Origin: Myxococcales bacterium
GTDB taxonomy: Bacteria > Myxococcota_A > UBA9160 > JALSIO01
Assembly: GCA_026989995.1 (NCBI GenBank)
Contig: JALSIO010000058.1
Coordinates: 1-6,049 of the forward strand
Direction: 5' to 3'
DNA length: 6,049 bases
Positions 5,981 to 6,049 of this stretch are shown in pieces. The position numbers and the translations under genes were made by a program. The first letter of the stretch is position 1. Each line of letters begins with the position of its first letter. A model generated the notes under the pieces. It saw only the letters and a program-made list of their open reading frames with translations, was not told where the DNA came from and ran no database searches.

Positions 5981-6049
5981 CTACGGCGGCGGGAACTTCC
6001 GCAGCTTCCGCTGCAGGCTCTGCCGGTGGAGGCCGAGCCGGCGGGCCGC
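5981..6049 (-). CDS. C-terminal end of a RegA/PrrA/ActR-like response regulator (5' part outside window)
   Basis: Reading the minus strand from the right edge gives AARRLGLHRQSLQRKLRKF followed by PPP and a TAG at 5983-5981. This is the second half of a Fis-type helix-turn-helix, and its wording closely matches the DNA-binding tail of RegA/PrrA/ActR/RoxR response regulators, which control redox-responsive genes as partners of RegB/PrrB-type kinases. Only 22 residues are in the window, so the receiver domain is not seen. An NtrC-type Fis tail is the main alternative, but HRQSLQRKLRK immediately before the stop favours the RegA type. The gene converges on the CehA-like gene with 65 bases between the stops. 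Confidence 0.7.
   Translation of the reverse strand, partial: AARRLGLHRQSLQRKLRKFPPP

Overview
The window is very GC-rich (about three quarters G+C by eye). Codons in the genuine frames end almost always in G or C, and all four complete genes appear to start with GTG. This points to a high-GC Gram-negative bacterium, plausibly of proteobacterial or myxobacterial type. The supports are an exported CehA/McbA-type hydrolase, a sugar-nucleotide aminotransferase and the Fis-type tail of a RegA/PrrA-like response regulator. The sequence alone does not fix the genus.

Layout, left to right. (1) Positions 2-298 hold the C-terminal end of an unidentified protein whose stop overlaps the next start. (2) Positions 295-1500 hold a complete PLP-dependent DegT/DnrJ/EryC1 aminotransferase that looks like PseC, the aminotransferase of pseudaminic-acid-type sugar synthesis. 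(3) Positions 1501-1673 are a non-coding leader with two inverted repeats, a weak -10-like hexamer and a strong Shine-Dalgarno sequence. (4) Positions 1674-2306 hold a short (EpsC-type) serine O-acetyltransferase, CysE. (5) Positions 2303-3163 hold an isocitrate lyase/PEP mutase superfamily C-C lyase with the KRCGH active-site motif. (6) Positions 3168-5915 hold a large exported protein with an uncharacterised beta-rich N-terminal half, a PHP-type CehA/McbA metallohydrolase domain and a C-terminal beta-domain. (7) Positions 5981-6049, minus strand, hold the last 22 codons of a convergent response regulator.

The first pair (unknown gene plus pseC-like gene) is joined by a GTGA stop/start overlap and probably belongs to a surface-sugar cluster that continues to the left. 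The cysE, lyase and CehA-like genes are packed with a 4-base overlap and a 4-base gap, so they are very likely one transcript. No obvious pathway links cysteine synthesis, a C-C lyase and an exported hydrolase, so this may be simple co-transcription or an uncharacterised module. I see no tRNA, rRNA, CRISPR array, insertion sequence or phage gene. Nothing here is a clear new system. The most open questions are the N-terminal half of the CehA-like protein, the substrate of the lyase and the logic of the three-gene operon.
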